Assembly: GCA_900128395.1 (NCBI GenBank)
Contig: LT649542.1
Location: 1 to 21,139, forward strand
Length of the DNA: 21,139 bases
Source of the DNA: Stramenopiles sp. TOSAG23-2
Taxonomy: Eukaryota > Sar
Direction: 5' to 3'
This document shows, in pieces, positions 9,901-18,347 of the stretch (within the stretch, counting starts at the first letter, position 1; each line of letters opens with the position of its first letter). The translations under genes and the position numbers were made by a program. The notes beneath the pieces were generated by a model. The model saw only the letters and a list, made by a program, of their open reading frames with translations. It had not been told where the DNA came from and searched no databases.

Positions 9901-12900
9901 CTCAAAATAAAGTAAAATCCACTTCAAAAAAGAAAATACCTGAAATAGTAATATTTTTTGCCAGCATTTGGTCTTTCGGAGTTGAAGCTTTAATTGGTGG
10001 ATTCAAAGAACTGACAAAAATTGATTCTTTTTTTAACGATATGGCAAAAGAAATGCATATTTCGTTTCCAAAACGATGTGGCATATTTGATATCCAAATA
10101 GATCTAAATACAAACTTATTTACTCCATGGACAACGACACAAAACGTAAAAACACTAAAAGGATTGCAAATTCGAAGATTAAATTACATTTCAAGTATGT
10201 TACTTCAGAATAAAGTCAATGTATGTGTAGTCGATCCGGGAGCTGTGAATGTCTCAAAACTGGAACCTGAATTGACAAACGAACTAATGAAAATTGACAT
10301 TACAGCATTTAGTACACAAAATACCCCTTGCTCCTTCCATAAGAAAATATTACCATTATTAGAAAAGGAATCTAGTAACAGGTACAGGCCAAAAAAACTA
10401 GATACGACGTTAATCGTTGTTATCGATGATGTTAATGTGCCATCCAAAAACAATTTGAAGCATATTGAACATTCCAGATGTTATGCTGATTATTCTGGCT
10501 GGTGGTTTCCCAATGGTAATTGGTGTAAAGTAGACAATGTTGTCTTTTCCATCTCTTGTCCATCTAAAAAAATAAATAGCAAAGGCAATAATACACAATG
10601 CAATAGGCTATTAAAAAACTACGCTTTGCTACTGAATGAACAAGTTATTTTGGAAAGCGCGATTCTCAATACGTTCCAAGCAAAATTGGTAAAATTATGT
10701 ATGAATGCAAAAGCTAGCGATGAAGTGAGAAATTTATCAAAAACTATTGCTGGAGTGTCAGATAAACTCCATCGCGCTGTTAATCATGCATTTGAAAAGC
10801 AAACGTCAACAACAATTTTCACCAACGAAGTTTTTAACCGCATCTACTATTCATTTGAAGTGGTAGATCATGAAAATTTTACAACACCATTAAATTACAT
10901 TTCACTGTGGCATCACTCGGTGCAACATGTATACGGAGACCACTTAGCATTACACCGGGATAGAAAATTACTACGAGAGACCATTGAAGCAGTTATACAA
11001 AAGGAATTGCCAGAATACTCTGCAAGCTTGAGCCAAAGGCAACTGTGTTACTATGAACCTATTTTATATAGACGAAACAAATGGGAAGAAGGTTTATCAT
11101 TCGCTGAATCATGGAAAGAAATGGGTATCGCTGGGAACGATGGCCAACCTGGATTACACGAGCAGTTTGTAAAAGAAGTTCTTAAGATTTCTCGTGTTAT
11201 TCGATCAAAGAGGTTATGTCCTCTTGTAATTTTTGGTGATGATCGTACGGCTCTTTGCAAACTCGTCGGTAGCTCAAGTAAAATTTTAGGTTTTAAAACT
11301 GAAATCATTGAAATGCGATCGTTGTTACGCGATGATGTGAAGTCACAAAACAACACCATTTTAATAGTTGGCAATTGTTCATGGGGCACTATGACAAAAC
11401 AGGCATTTGATGGGGGTCCATCTACTATAAGCGTAATTTTGTCAAAGCAGGATGTGTTAAAAACAAATGCTAGGATTGTATATATAGTACAATCATCTGA
11501 CAAACATGCTTGTAAGTATTGGAGAGACCACGGAATGAGCTTTGCATCTATGATATCTACAAGTCAACCACCGAGTTCGTTTTTAATGAAGTCTATGAAT
11601 AATTTGATGGAGGATACAGATGATAGATCAGCCGCGATACCGTCGTTAACTAGTATTTATAGACAAATATCCAATGTTTGGCAAATCAACTTTGGAATTC
11701 CGTGTATACCGAGACAGCTTGAAGATTGTGTTAGACTGGTTTCAACTTTAATCACCAACTATCGTAAGAATACGATCTTAGTTGCAGAGGATTATAAAAG
11801 AAATGAAGAAAAAATTATTAATCTTATGAACAATATGGAAAAAAATGATGAAAGAATTAAAGGTATAGAGCTAGACATAAAACATTTTCATAAAAAAATT
11901 GATGGCGAAAACCACAAGATATACAAATATGAGGATCGATTGAAAGTTACTGAAAAGGATACAGAGGATTATGCTGGTAAACTTGACCAATTAGCACAAA
12001 CAGAAATCGTCTTAGTGGAGTCCACATCTTCCAATTTAAAAACATTATTCAACTCGTATAAAAATATTTTGCTTTCAATGGATGGTGATGAAGAAGGACG
12101 AGAAGCGCTAGTTAAATTTTTAAATAAAGGAAAATCAAAAAAAAGTAAAAAGAAAAAAGCTTCCAAGAAGCCAGCTTCTTCTTCTGCAAAGATTTTATTC
12201 CAAGGACTTGTATATATATTTGGAAAGTCGGTAAAGGCAAAAGATGCTTTTAAGAAGATGAAAGCTTTAATCAAAATGAAAACTGCATCAAAAGAAGGAA
12301 TATCAGTCAAGCTAATACCTAGCAGTATGGATGAACAAACTATTCGACTTTTCTCTGCATTTGTCGATACGGCCGAATTCAATGAATTGCTAATGGATGA
12401 AAACAATGGACAAATAGTTGTTTCATGTGCTCATTGGATAAAAGAAGTGAATAAAATGATCCAATTAAAATCAAACTTTGAAACAAAAAAGGCTCAACTA
12501 ACAAAACGGATGCTTGATGCTAATACTAATAAGGCAAAGTTAGAAAATGAAAGCTCCAATTTACGTGCTAAAATTGAGGTCGGAAGAAACAATGTCCAGA
12601 AATTTAGCAATGAACGTGATAAATTGCAAGAAAAAGTAGCACGTTCTAGCATAGACACGGAAGATTGCAACAGTATTTTAGAAAGAATGCAATCATACCG
12701 AAAAAAATGGGCAGACCATATGGAGCGTCATGAAAGGTTCTCGAAAACATGGTTGGGCGACATAATACTCACCGCAGCGTTTGTAGTATTTGCAGGTCCC
12801 TTGTCATTAAAATTTCGAAAGCGTTGTTGGAAAGAATGGAGTAAACTTTTAAATAGCATGTCAATCGAAAGTACAAAAATTGTGGATTCTTCGTTAAAAG

Positions 12901-15900
12901 ATGAAAGTGATAATGCAAATCTTAAGAATGGTAGTGATGACGAGAAGCTAATTTCTGCACCTAAAGCTTCTCGCTTAAGTGTACTAAGAACATTTTTGCC
13001 TCCGTTACCGTTTCATCCGTTGTCTTTGCAGCAATCTGATGTTAAAGAGAAAATCGAAGAAACACAACAAGAGCATATGATTGAAAATACGTTAATACAA
13101 TTTAACAGTCCATCAAACACTGTTATAGTTATCGACCCACGACATTATTATAAACAATGGTGGCACAAAATATTTGATGCGTTTGAATCTGTATCGCATA
13201 TAAAACCTGATTTTGGGAAGTCTATTGATGATTTTAAAATAATTTATATTCCTACACTACCCACAGTAGGAAATGCCACTTGGTATGATAGCACAATTAT
13301 AACTATTGATTCAAACGATCACAGAATTGTAACGGAGGAGTTTATTCATGGATTTGCGACCTCATGCAGCCAGAAAGATTATTTGAAGAAATATCATTCT
13401 ATTTGGGAAGATACTATAATAAAATGGCATAATGAGAAAATACTTGAGCAACGTATTCGTATTTTATGGAACAATACAACAGAAAATTTAGATGTAGGTG
13501 ATTCTTACATAGTTGAATTACTCTCTGCATTAACTGATCTTAATCAACAATATGGGTTTGTTGTAGAAACAAGGACTGACGATATTAATGAATTGCTGCC
13601 GATAGTAACATATGAAAGAAAGCAATTCGAAGAAATTAGCAATTTTACTACAATTGTATTTAACATATTAAGTTCAACTAGAAGCATTAACTCATTTTAT
13701 TATATGGACGTCCAAGCATTTATCGTTGCTGTCAATCCGGCTTTAATTGAGTTATTTAATAATAAGGAGAAATCACAAGATACGGAAATCCCAACAGTTG
13801 TTCAGGCAATCTTCAAACATTTGAATTTATTTATACATTCTAATGACGAAATCATGCTATATTTAATGATTTGGTATGCACAAGAGGTATATTTTAATGG
13901 TACAGAAGACATCATTGCAAACGAAACTTGGGTATACCTTATATCGAAAATAGAAAATTCAAGGAAAAGTGCAATAAAGAGTGGCATGCGAAGTAGCCTG
14001 CTAAAGACCAAACATAAAAAAATGGACGTTTTAAAGTCAGTTCGTGGCAATAAGAAAAAATTGGAGAGCTTGAAAGAGTGGTTTCCGGAGGAAATGTGGC
14101 AAATTGTTATTGAATTGTCCCATTCTTTACGAGAATTTTATCATTTTCCGCAAAGTATGTTGAATAATGATATTACCAGGTTGAAAAATGGACAAGAACT
14201 AAGTTGGAAATCTTGGTGGATTGAATGCAATTCAATCATTAAAAACGAGGCATATGAACACATCGGTACTCAGCTATTTCACCTTGATATGCCATTGATT
14301 CCTTCCTTAAAAAGTACAGCAATTACACGCTTAGTGATTTACAATGCTTTTTTCCCACAAGCAACTGTCCATTTATTACAAGCTACTTTTGAAAATAATC
14401 AAACGTTTCAAAAAATCTTGAAATGGAAAAATTCCCGTTACACACTCACAAGGAATAAGAAATTAGTTGACTTTCTTGTAAACACGCCAAGTTTCAAACA
14501 CCATACATATTCCATATCTTGCGCAACTAGTACAAATTTAGTCTTGAATATTCTTGATGCAGCATTACTGTCGGGCGTGAAATTTGAAAGTTCGAATGCA
14601 GGAAAAGGTGGCATTAAATTTCTTTCAAGTAGTGCAATCGGGTTTCCACAAAACAGTAACATCTTACGCAATGCAATGTCAGATGGCGGGTGGATAGTGC
14701 TGATGCGACCGGATATGGAAAACATGAAATGGATAAACAGTTTGCAAGCTTTTATACGATCATGCGGAAGAGCCAGATCCGTCCATCAAAAGTTTAAATT
14801 AATATTGCTATTTAATTTTGATGCTGGAATCGGTAGCGTGCCCGAAGATATGATTGCAAATACAAGTAGATTTTTGCTTGAACCAATCAAAGACGTTTAT
14901 GGATATATTATAGAACTCTGTAATGCCCAAGATTGGTCTCATTTATCTTTAGAAGATAGAATTGTTCAATTTACCATTGCATTTTGTACTGGTATGATGT
15001 ACAAGCGCAGTAAAGCCGGTTCATTATTTCGCAGTAGTGATTATGAAATTAATGATTCTCATTACTCTAGAATTTTAACTTTGTTAAATGATCCGAAGAT
15101 ACAAGCAGCAATATCAAGAGTTATTGGAATTGTTAAAAAGGTTGACGATGAGATGGAAGGCAAAGAAATATTGAAAGCAGAATTACTACATATGGTGGAG
15201 CGAATGTGTCTTCTCGGGTCATTTGAACTGAGTGAAAATAAGATTATACGGCGCACTTTGGACCATGTTTGCTCCGCATTACCATTCTTTAGATCAGATT
15301 TTGGTGGAAAGGACTCTATCTCAAAATATGCAGTGGAAGATACTCCTAAGTTAAGAACAGTTATTCGTTCGACAAGCCAGGCTATGTCATATGCTTCTAC
15401 GTTGGGTCAAAATTGGTTTTCAAACGCAGGCTTTGAAGGAAATTCGCGAGATGTTATATTTTTTTATATGTTGCGTCGATGGAATGCAGCAAAAAAATCC
15501 TTACAAAAATGTCACACTAAACAAACATTTGAATTAGAAGGGGAAATTTCTGCCAATATTGGTAAAGGTCTCAATCAATTTGGGGAATTTTTGAACAGAA
15601 TTTTGTCATTCGTTTTGAAATATGCAAAGCTACTTAATAATGTTGTAATCAAGTCAACTCTGACTGTTGCTGAAAATGTTGTGCTAAATGAAGAGATAAA
15701 CATACATCGTTATCTCTTAACGTCATTGCAAAAACAGATTGAGTTCTGTCTATTAAAATATGATAGAGGGGAAGAAGATGAAAGTGAAGAATTAAAATCG
15801 TTAAATAAAATAATTGGTAGTATTGCTGATAACGAAAGTGGTTCTGCTGGTAATGCATCGATAAAAATTAATAATACTGTAGAAGAAGAAAGAGGGAAAC

Positions 15901-16664
15901 CGCATTATGATATTGATACAATGAATGCAAAACTAGTTATGTCGAGCTTAAAGAATAACATTGTCCCAACATCATGGAATTCATGTTTTAAAGCTAAGGA
16001 ACCAATGGAATGGATCAAGCAACTTGGAAAACGTATCCGCTACTTTAAGAAATGGGCAACGTCTGGGACGCCATTAAAACATTCATTACCAATGTTTTCG
16101 TCTCCTCATAATGTGTTTTTTATAGTAAAGTATGCATTTGCAAGACAACAACAATTGCCACTAAGCGCGGTAGTTCTGGTTTCAGAACATTTAGCAAATG
16201 GTTTGTACAAGCGAAATAGTCGCTCTTCGCAAAGTTACACAAAAACAAAAATTTGTGTTGAAGGCTTATATGCACAAGGTATAGAAATCGACGAGGAAGG
16301 CAAAATTTTAATTTCACAACAAACACCACTTTTAGTAAAAGCACCAGCTATGAATATTTATGCATTTGATAGAAACAATTTGAAAGGTGATGATTTTTTA
16401 ACAGCCAAAGATTGTCCTATTTTTGGTCACTTAACATCCACAAATGATGATGAAAACGCTGATGCACTATGGTTCAACTGTCGTAGGGAACGCTTAAATC
16501 ACGTTGTGGACCTATATTTAGGTCCATTTGTAGATGAAAATAAAGAAATTGTATTTGTAGATCTTAATGATAACGTTGGGGGAGGAGGTAATATTAGTAC
16601 TGTGGGTGACCAAGCTACTACCATTTTAGATGTTGTTTTGTATTGTTCTGCTGTAGAAGAGTAA
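3897..16664 (+). CDS. Dynein heavy chain with degenerate AAA1, AAA3 and AAA4 sites (pseudo-motor, possibly DNHD1-like)
   Basis: Single open frame of 4255 residues, ATG to TAA, no intron needed. Residues 1-250 are basic and probably disordered; the tail runs to about 940. The DHC_N2 linker follows, with a diagnostic RHW at 1039-1041 and the YxxKRxxxPRxxxLS-type motif near 1224-1247. AAA1 opens at ITPLTYRC (about 1498). Its Walker A position reads NQLGNYRD (1527-1534, normally GPAGTGKT), Walker B reads WALFKS (K1579 and S1580 replace D and E), and the sensor I MNP is missing near 1628. AAA2 keeps GQIHSGKT (1785-1792) and WIVFDG (1870-1875). AAA3 has DPGAVNVS (2113-2120) for its P-loop but keeps IDD (2176-2178). 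AAA4 reads FGDDRTAL (2446-2453). A coiled-coil stalk with tip domain spans about 2620-2915; AAA5 starts near 2948, AAA6 lies near 3520-3670, and the C-terminal domain follows. Without an AAA1 ATPase it is unlikely to be a processive motor. A structural axonemal role is my inference; DNHD1 kinship is a guess. Confidence 0.95.
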   Translation: MQQDTKVPPDTSSRIIKGYISSLNNEEEEREQAERSIAMLENAIKQVSSISNPLNPSFAVPAKPETARDRSRKRRGESLREKNSRLLKPKAPAKIPLFSRLHTVNKINDKNFLLNEKERKQVLARKAEIVKARFTSKGSFNVRPTQVAPPIPVYVPPKNAKKSVRMAELRYTKKRRKRPKPSPMGAPIKHSIIITPTISERIGMYYGSTMLSPRTLSALAKINGEKAKEKKFRCLLKPFPNVVKQDVGRLSVTKHRNILCSVYELEDVLWNDYELHYSRSIGDKVIHLPSGKLCVIKHLKPRHRRYILEHVQDNKPNIKADIANANIVQFSAKRTETLPISDDNRTMFLAICKNIKEQQDFHLKRALLMQYDEWVHQHLKKINQLPSYPFVKFEKNKEVESIGLNAIRQSHPLYLNAKHHILQDKASYSGLTNIINNNVTDSMDNMTFNETRNKIKIQHIFSVHHASELILSIFDSFPPDHLFKSRNMSELPCNARRYRSQETARRNLIIAKLDNKWRRNIIKQICSIHDLLGFDLKRFSSEEEYNKSFTKRLIRRVELQMVQVLRFHFEQWAADFVSHMYLFHKLRHPYFKVQVNVGYKKNNVTEKTQFSGASLNPFIVPTLTDLEWPFVQIAALADDIRSRITPLRGSICPLLPYEGRPLYDPLSVYSHVPMLHKKLCLLFDKTKIAVENVLVKYTYDFETMDNSYHAYDLLENRIKFTTVNSYTDQTLFINTAGAKTFLHVQIKAKRENHLEKDNLKVEKLMKSALIELKDALELIARVPSTPEEWAEQMAFRRNRHQFARRINVNVIQVVLQKISQLELFFLRFPRDVYKVLYSIQEHNVQVFNGARDMEQMLAKTGKKLSSEFRKQQGAYRKKIEILTENLLAYEENTNMELALDFVDDLEQLGDKITVMLKQRETMIFHQKQLEIEIKAKDKFLQLDHLCNEHKIFSTLWKVGGEWSTFSENWIHGEFNRVNVIEVKEKLEEWTPLIVWLLAEPLKERKTPRSVANRLRLLLHGFKKHVPNLERLRHPGMRHRHWQKIGLRPETFQEILDAKIETSLIIKVNHVADEEYKLEMEVDKMQKDYKKDPIFKFDSMQNILDMIQVTSLRVKVILQSPYSEPHELEFYEWLHELEETKHFSSIWKSIHDQWNRLKFLQTDKSFETLCTKAHAHLLKLSQTLSLQLEHISNKSMVKVATDDNINNASAMIKILNRVGLQTDLYIKEKRMAYPRLYLLSQEDTLAALRNETDVMIKLFGNGTLKYCNENEMISIHGQSILLEKCIEERKIEENQLLEQAKAKLKAMEKAKKIQEKSGKSPPIVEYEPETIPILKIIELRMKYSYQRDLRYMIKHIERDEYKNINIKTANIYMIQQALHICWTSSMENIMSLKDGSRILDKLKHHLKHISDQIDVLIPSYKSATNSTHATSNLLLLLIEVRDKIDHVIKKHIRTIDSFGWYSLVRTYLSSSDKSAAITKVGSSEIKHENEFIGGYSRAIITPLTYRCIQAMYMSSVGMLHGAILQGANQLGNYRDGIVFDMAAYLGKIYVPLYCTPLMDSNEIIRIMKGIVSLGAWALFKSPRKFSVNVTQTIATIVSHVQIAYQESVENIYVGKQEVQFCKPTFFFVTRGSGKSTLPMTQGYTPIQFSRPNFGLVSELLLVTYGFKDARILSLKLVACLVAYGLEPQVQKVVERSATLLNDALKSGSKNSIGDSKEIDEGAIISAALKSFVPSSSAFVIDYFGGSMVIDKVQSTQKKVNFTEEINRVATLLNSTVGYERSMLVSGQIHSGKTLAIKKTIGENGRVLPVYIDSYISIEDLWGGMVTSSRSTKKKQEFVWSNGIIAKVMKQLSEINDHEEAGKEDNSSKKSWIVFDGVLTPDFTDAVETLLRQKPRMFPSPVNDNFYLSKTTEIVFETVTIESCSPSFVTNCTSINIRDTTIYWPAIFTLIKFKRTDNVLKTYLDKCKLFFFNEQHEASAHYVILRTVTTMKNIMNSLQNVILSQNKVKSTSKKKIPEIVIFFASIWSFGVEALIGGFKELTKIDSFFNDMAKEMHISFPKRCGIFDIQIDLNTNLFTPWTTTQNVKTLKGLQIRRLNYISSMLLQNKVNVCVVDPGAVNVSKLEPELTNELMKIDITAFSTQNTPCSFHKKILPLLEKESSNRYRPKKLDTTLIVVIDDVNVPSKNNLKHIEHSRCYADYSGWWFPNGNWCKVDNVVFSISCPSKKINSKGNNTQCNRLLKNYALLLNEQVILESAILNTFQAKLVKLCMNAKASDEVRNLSKTIAGVSDKLHRAVNHAFEKQTSTTIFTNEVFNRIYYSFEVVDHENFTTPLNYISLWHHSVQHVYGDHLALHRDRKLLRETIEAVIQKELPEYSASLSQRQLCYYEPILYRRNKWEEGLSFAESWKEMGIAGNDGQPGLHEQFVKEVLKISRVIRSKRLCPLVIFGDDRTALCKLVGSSSKILGFKTEIIEMRSLLRDDVKSQNNTILIVGNCSWGTMTKQAFDGGPSTISVILSKQDVLKTNARIVYIVQSSDKHACKYWRDHGMSFASMISTSQPPSSFLMKSMNNLMEDTDDRSAAIPSLTSIYRQISNVWQINFGIPCIPRQLEDCVRLVSTLITNYRKNTILVAEDYKRNEEKIINLMNNMEKNDERIKGIELDIKHFHKKIDGENHKIYKYEDRLKVTEKDTEDYAGKLDQLAQTEIVLVESTSSNLKTLFNSYKNILLSMDGDEEGREALVKFLNKGKSKKSKKKKASKKPASSSAKILFQGLVYIFGKSVKAKDAFKKMKALIKMKTASKEGISVKLIPSSMDEQTIRLFSAFVDTAEFNELLMDENNGQIVVSCAHWIKEVNKMIQLKSNFETKKAQLTKRMLDANTNKAKLENESSNLRAKIEVGRNNVQKFSNERDKLQEKVARSSIDTEDCNSILERMQSYRKKWADHMERHERFSKTWLGDIILTAAFVVFAGPLSLKFRKRCWKEWSKLLNSMSIESTKIVDSSLKDESDNANLKNGSDDEKLISAPKASRLSVLRTFLPPLPFHPLSLQQSDVKEKIEETQQEHMIENTLIQFNSPSNTVIVIDPRHYYKQWWHKIFDAFESVSHIKPDFGKSIDDFKIIYIPTLPTVGNATWYDSTIITIDSNDHRIVTEEFIHGFATSCSQKDYLKKYHSIWEDTIIKWHNEKILEQRIRILWNNTTENLDVGDSYIVELLSALTDLNQQYGFVVETRTDDINELLPIVTYERKQFEEISNFTTIVFNILSSTRSINSFYYMDVQAFIVAVNPALIELFNNKEKSQDTEIPTVVQAIFKHLNLFIHSNDEIMLYLMIWYAQEVYFNGTEDIIANETWVYLISKIENSRKSAIKSGMRSSLLKTKHKKMDVLKSVRGNKKKLESLKEWFPEEMWQIVIELSHSLREFYHFPQSMLNNDITRLKNGQELSWKSWWIECNSIIKNEAYEHIGTQLFHLDMPLIPSLKSTAITRLVIYNAFFPQATVHLLQATFENNQTFQKILKWKNSRYTLTRNKKLVDFLVNTPSFKHHTYSISCATSTNLVLNILDAALLSGVKFESSNAGKGGIKFLSSSAIGFPQNSNILRNAMSDGGWIVLMRPDMENMKWINSLQAFIRSCGRARSVHQKFKLILLFNFDAGIGSVPEDMIANTSRFLLEPIKDVYGYIIELCNAQDWSHLSLEDRIVQFTIAFCTGMMYKRSKAGSLFRSSDYEINDSHYSRILTLLNDPKIQAAISRVIGIVKKVDDEMEGKEILKAELLHMVERMCLLGSFELSENKIIRRTLDHVCSALPFFRSDFGGKDSISKYAVEDTPKLRTVIRSTSQAMSYASTLGQNWFSNAGFEGNSRDVIFFYMLRRWNAAKKSLQKCHTKQTFELEGEISANIGKGLNQFGEFLNRILSFVLKYAKLLNNVVIKSTLTVAENVVLNEEINIHRYLLTSLQKQIEFCLLKYDRGEEDESEELKSLNKIIGSIADNESGSAGNASIKINNTVEEERGKPHYDIDTMNAKLVMSSLKNNIVPTSWNSCFKAKEPMEWIKQLGKRIRYFKKWATSGTPLKHSLPMFSSPHNVFFIVKYAFARQQQLPLSAVVLVSEHLANGLYKRNSRSSQSYTKTKICVEGLYAQGIEIDEEGKILISQQTPLLVKAPAMNIYAFDRNNLKGDDFLTAKDCPIFGHLTSTNDDENADALWFNCRRERLNHVVDLYLGPFVDENKEIVFVDLNDNVGGGGNISTVGDQATTILDVVLYCSAVEE

Positions 16665-16980
16665 AGGAAATATATATATATTTGCGAACTTTCTCGTATG
16701 ATTGATACGTAAATATGCATAATGCACTATATATATTTAAAAATAATTCTCTTATTTTAATATATATATTAATATATTATAAAAAATTCTCTTATTCTAA
16801 ATATATATGGATTTATAACAAGTGTAAACTTCTTTTAGATATGATATTACGGTTGTATGATAAGATATAAATAACAAAGGTAATGATATTCATATCATTA
16901 TCAGATATTATACCGTATGTATGATATCTATGAACATCATTAGGGGTATATAATATATATATTATAATTACCGGGATTCA
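16665..16980. other. Convergent spacer between dynein and protease genes
   Basis: No gene is seen. Two imperfect 40-bp tandem units (about 16743-16822) each carry AATTCTCTTATT, at 16745-16756 and, without the perfect first bases, at about 16785-16796. Two palindromes follow (16881-16900 and 16904-16928). As the 3' ends of two converging genes meet here, it should contain both polyadenylation regions; no element can be assigned with confidence. Confidence 0.55.
16881..16928. repeat. Two adjacent AT-rich palindromes
   Basis: At 16881-16900, TAATGATAT and ATATCATTA form a perfect 9-bp stem around a 2-nt centre. At 16904-16928, GATATTATAC and GTATGATATC form a 10-bp stem with one mismatch around CGTAT. 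They are 3 nt apart in the spacer between the converging dynein and protease genes. AT-rich DNA produces palindromes by chance, but two this long in tandem is notable. Confidence 0.6.
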
Positions 16981-18347
16981 TTACGAAGCTTCAACATTGC
17001 CACAATTCCCAGAAACCGGTCCCCAACCAATTTGCTTTTTTGCTAAATCAAATACAAGATAATAATTTCTCATGGTTGTATCACCAATAATAAAACCAGA
17101 TCCACCTGCTGAACCACCATCTCTTATTCCTAAACAATATTGATCACTCTTCGTAGCAAGAGGTGAGCCTAACAAAAGATAATCTTTGGAACTCATCTCT
17201 AATTTAGTACCATCCAAATTCATAGTTAGTGATGGATATGCATCTACCTCTTCCTTTGTTAGTTCAACACATTCATTTTTCCAAAGGGCATCACATTGGG
17301 ATAAAGATGAATCGGAGCACATAGATGATTGAAGGGAATTCATAACATTTGTAGGTGCCAATAAAATATTTGTTCCAGTATCCAATATTGCTGCACTGTT
17401 TACTGGAATGTCATTACTTAATGGAGCCATCAATTGCTTTTTCTCCTTGCCAATATGACTTTTACTTGTTGTTAATGTGATTGATTCTACTTGTACACTA
17501 TGAAAACCAAATCCAACATCTGGCACATAATTTACTTTGCCTCCAACACTTAAACGTTCATCAACACCACCAATTGTAATTGTTCCATTGCTTTTGCTTC
17601 CCTCTTTCATGCAAATTGCCCATACATTATCACATTTTCCAGCTGCAACTAGCGATGCAAATACATCCTCATCTCCTCCACTTGTAAAACCCATGACACC
17701 GCCCTGTATATGGAGCGTAGCGTATGAATAAGTGATGTGTTAGAGAGGAAGTAGACGTCAGGCAGATGATGCAACAGAGAAGATAGGGGGGTTCATAGAA
17801 TTTTACTTACAATAATTTTAAATTGATCAAAATTAGTTGTTTGCTTTTCAATAGATCCAACTTTCACAGTTGTCGGTCCTACTCCTGCCAAGGTAACTTG
17901 GTCATTGTATACTTTTCCAGATATCGTGCATACCGCTGTTGGATTTTTTAAATCACATGTTTGATACGAATTGGAAAAAACGTATGGGAATACTGCTTTT
18001 GCACTTTTACTTTGTGTATGATCATATGGTTTATTTGGAGGAGCTGTAGGACATCCATCACAATTTTTACCAGAAATATCTAAATCACCACTACCAGAAT
18101 CAATTGCTACTGGAAAATCAACTGGCGGTGTCCCAACTTGCACAGTAGTCCAGTATATGGCTGTTGGCCAAACAGAGCCGCCAGCCGGAATAGACGATCC
18201 ATTTGTAAGTATTGAATGGATACGTGACGTTGGTCCTGAAGGATACATATGTGTATGTAGATGCATATTTGAAAAAGATGATGCTACAACATCTAATCTT
18301 GCAATTGTCATAAATAATATGAGAAATAAACTTGATGAAATTTTCAT
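16981..18347 (-). CDS. Pepsin-type (A1) aspartic protease, secreted or vacuolar, two exons
   Basis: Exon 1 is 18347-17811 (179 codons) and exon 2 is 17703-16981, giving 419 residues. A signal peptide is evident at residues 1-23: a hydrophobic run after MKISSS, ending near VASS. The mature enzyme has both catalytic lobes. The first aspartate is in IDSGSG (DSGS at 83-86), preceded by YWTTVQVGTPP (65-75). The second is in ILDTGTN (DTGT at 287-290). A CxxC pair (NCDGC) just after the first site may form a disulfide. GFIIGDTTMRNYYLVFD near the C-terminus is the typical last pepsin motif. Length and layout suit a bilobed A1 protease; there is no C-terminal anchor. The first motif is DSGS rather than DTGS, a known variant. 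It is likely an endopeptidase in the secretory pathway or a digestive vacuole. It converges with the dynein gene; no functional link is apparent. Confidence 0.92.
17704..17810 (-). other. Spliceosomal intron of the aspartic protease gene (107 nt, phase 0)
   Basis: On the coding strand the donor is GTAAGT, directly after an ATT codon, and the acceptor is ATATACAG before GGC. A CTAAC branch-point-like word lies at 17739-17743, roughly 35 nt from the acceptor, next to a pyrimidine-rich run. Splicing joins ...QFKII to GGVMGF..., which restores the pepsin fold across the junction. Without it the first frame stops shortly after the donor. It is the only intron I can support in the window. Confidence 0.9.

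Noticed and set aside
3897-16664. The dynein could be a decaying pseudogene because its catalytic motifs are gone.
   Set aside because: A frame of 4255 codons without a stop or frameshift, with linker, AAA2, stalk, AAA6 and C-terminal domain all recognisable, is not compatible with neutral decay in AT-rich DNA.
17793-17810. Protease ending at the stop shortly after FKII, making two separate genes.
   Set aside because: The stop lies just inside a GTAAGT intron, and joining to the CAG acceptor reconstitutes a full two-lobe pepsin fold in frame.
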